From Cohnella algarum (GTDB lineage Bacteria; Bacillota; Bacilli; Paenibacillales; Paenibacillaceae): a stretch of 64,000 nt of DNA. Positions 63,004 through 64,000 of this stretch are shown here, piece by piece. Where the stretch lies: positions 4,645,001 to 4,709,000 of the forward strand of contig NZ_JAFHKM010000002.1 of assembly GCF_016937515.1 (NCBI RefSeq), written 5' to 3'. Positions within the stretch are counted from its first letter, which is position 1. The number at the start of each line of letters is the position of its first letter. A program made the translations under genes and the position numbers. Below the pieces are notes generated by a model, which ran no database searches, had not been told where the DNA came from, and saw only the letters and a list, made by a program, of their open reading frames with translations.

Positions 63004-63354
63004 AAGGGATACATGGACTAACGAAGCGGGGAAGCGGGAAAGTGTCGAATGGCCTACAATCGCGTCAGGAGACCGCACGAATCTGAAGTCTCTTCGGATT
63101 GAATGAAACTCGGACGCAGCGGACGACACAAATATGTAGGAACACTGACAGCGCAACCGAAGACGCCGCAACCGCAGGCGCCGTAGCCGCAGACAGATGA
63201 AATCTGCATGCCGGAACGAAGATTTGTTGATTTTATCGAGCGAATTCATTTGATACGATGCAATTGATTTATGAAAGCGCTTCACAAACTGCGATAAAGG
63301 AGTGGTTTTTATGATCGGGCAAGCGCCGAATATGGGGAAAAAGGGGTTGTTTTT
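63004..63354. other. Intergenic segment before the GH74-like gene
   Basis: Between 62783 and 63354 I see no gene. Apart from the terminator, there is a short GCCGCAACCGCAGG-type low-complexity patch at 63149-63195 and a site resembling a CcpA operator at 63271. Confidence 0.5.
63271..63286 (+). promoter_or_regulatory. cre-like site before the GH74-like gene
   Basis: ATGAAAGCGCTTCACA shares the GAAAGCGCTT core of CcpA sites but differs at two consensus positions of one half. It would fit glucose repression of a glucanase gene. Confidence 0.35.
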
Positions 63355-64000
63355 GTGCTAGAACAAGCATGGGGGAGGAACAAAGCGCGGAGGTTGCTGG
63401 CGGCGGGAATCGCTCTGTTGCTGCTGCTTTCGGCGTTCTCGCCGGCGGCGAGAGCCGCATCCGATGCGACAGCGGAAGCGGCCTATGCCCAGGAGGAAAC
63501 GGGAACCTACCGCTGGGGCGGCGTTCCGATCGGGGGAGGCGGCTATGTTACGGGGATCGTCGTTCACCCGAACGAACCCGATCTCGTCTACATCCGCACC
63601 GATGTCGGTGGCATCTACCGATGGAACGAGACAAGCGCAAGCTGGAAACAGCTTGTCGGTTGGGCGGATCGCAGCCAGATCAATCTTTACGGCGGCGAAA
63701 GCATCGCGATCGATCCGTCCGATCCGGACGTCGTCTATGCGGCGCTGGGCAAGTACGATTATTTGCGGCCAAGCGACATTTACAAATCGACGGACCGGGG
63801 CGAAACCTGGACCGCCACCGGCCTTAACGCGAACGGAGCCCAGGTCCGCATGGCCGCGAACGGCGGAAACCGAACCGCGGGGGAACGGCTGGCAGTCGAT
63901 CCGAACGACGGCTCCGTCGTTTTTTTCGGATCGCGGTACGACGGTTTGTTCCGCAGCGGGGAAGGGGCGGCGCCCGGCAGTTGGACCCGGGTTGCGGGAT
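63355..64000 (+). CDS. GH74-like xyloglucanase, 5' part
   Basis: The gene runs off the window; about 215 residues are visible. The N-terminus is a signal peptide (GIALLLLLSAFSPAARAA), so the enzyme is secreted. YRWGGVPIGGGGYVTGIVVH then PNEPDLVYIRTDVGGIYRW and IYKSTDRGETWT are the beta-propeller repeats of GH74 enzymes, which cut xyloglucan backbones. The start is GTG 63355 with AAGGGG upstream. Placed after a two-component pair, it suggests xyloglucan sensing and use. Confidence 0.85.
   Translation, partial: MLEQAWGRNKARRLLAAGIALLLLLSAFSPAARAASDATAEAAYAQEETGTYRWGGVPIGGGGYVTGIVVHPNEPDLVYIRTDVGGIYRWNETSASWKQLVGWADRSQINLYGGESIAIDPSDPDVVYAALGKYDYLRPSDIYKSTDRGETWTATGLNANGAQVRMAANGGNRTAGERLAVDPNDGSVVFFGSRYDGLFRSGEGAAPGSWTRVAG

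Noticed and set aside
63001..63285. Minus-strand frame with repeated Leu-Arg pairs
   Set aside because: Comes from a GCCGCAACCGC low-complexity patch; no ribosome site.

Overview
The window looks like chromosome of a Paenibacillaceae member (Cohnella/Paenibacillus type). It has high-GC codon use, strong AGGAGG ribosome sites, the Firmicutes order rpsB-tsf-pyrH-frr-uppS-cdsA-dxr-rseP-proS-polC, a Gram-positive PolC, a LysM protein, an LPXTG adhesin and several sugar ABC loci, each paired with a YesM/YesN-type two-component system. Species cannot be fixed from sequence alone.

Region by region. 1-899: C-terminal part of an FGGY sugar kinase. 0.9-14.2 kb: translation, nucleotide, undecaprenyl, phospholipid and MEP-pathway genes, ending in polC, which carries a -1 frameshift and is preceded by an attenuator-like leader. 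14.2-15.8 kb: an ISLre2-type element between polC and a terminator. 15.8-21.2 kb: yebC-family gene, SDR oxidoreductase, DUF6492-like protein, M14-like zinc hydrolase, CDF transporter, CopC-domain protein. 21.3-27.6 kb: sugar locus 1 (binding lipoprotein, two permeases, histidine kinase, AraC-type response regulator). 27.7-34.9 kb: NAD(P)-binding oxidoreductase with an operator-like repeat, enolase-superfamily enzyme, a frameshifted small gene whose terminator carries a group IIC intron, DUF2512 protein, a double-MerR regulator divergent from chrA, and a uspA remnant.

34.9-48.2 kb is sugar locus 2: a LacI-family regulator, a secreted DUF4832 protein, a frameshifted GH31 glycosidase, a binding lipoprotein, two permeases, a second binding-protein-like gene, and a kinase/regulator pair. 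Copies of one operator (core TTGCGCAA) sit just downstream of the promoter -10 elements of the regulator, the DUF4832 gene and the GH31 gene, and a variant sits before the binding-protein gene, so the locus reads as one regulon.

48.7-52.9 kb: a cyclic-di-GMP-I riboswitch heads the leader of a 1199-residue LPXTG adhesin, with a small upstream ORF overlapping its start, which ties surface attachment to c-di-GMP. 53-57 kb: small hypothetical proteins, DUF1349, GNAT, PAP2, LysM and flavin reductase genes, plus a degenerate 52-base repeat. 57-64 kb: FAD oxidoreductase, another kinase/regulator pair, and the start of a GH74-like glucanase.

Three genes (polC, GH31, a small membrane protein) carry same-direction -1 shifts, two of them in C-rich tracts. 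This may reflect base-calling indels rather than biology. No rRNA, tRNA or CRISPR was recognised.
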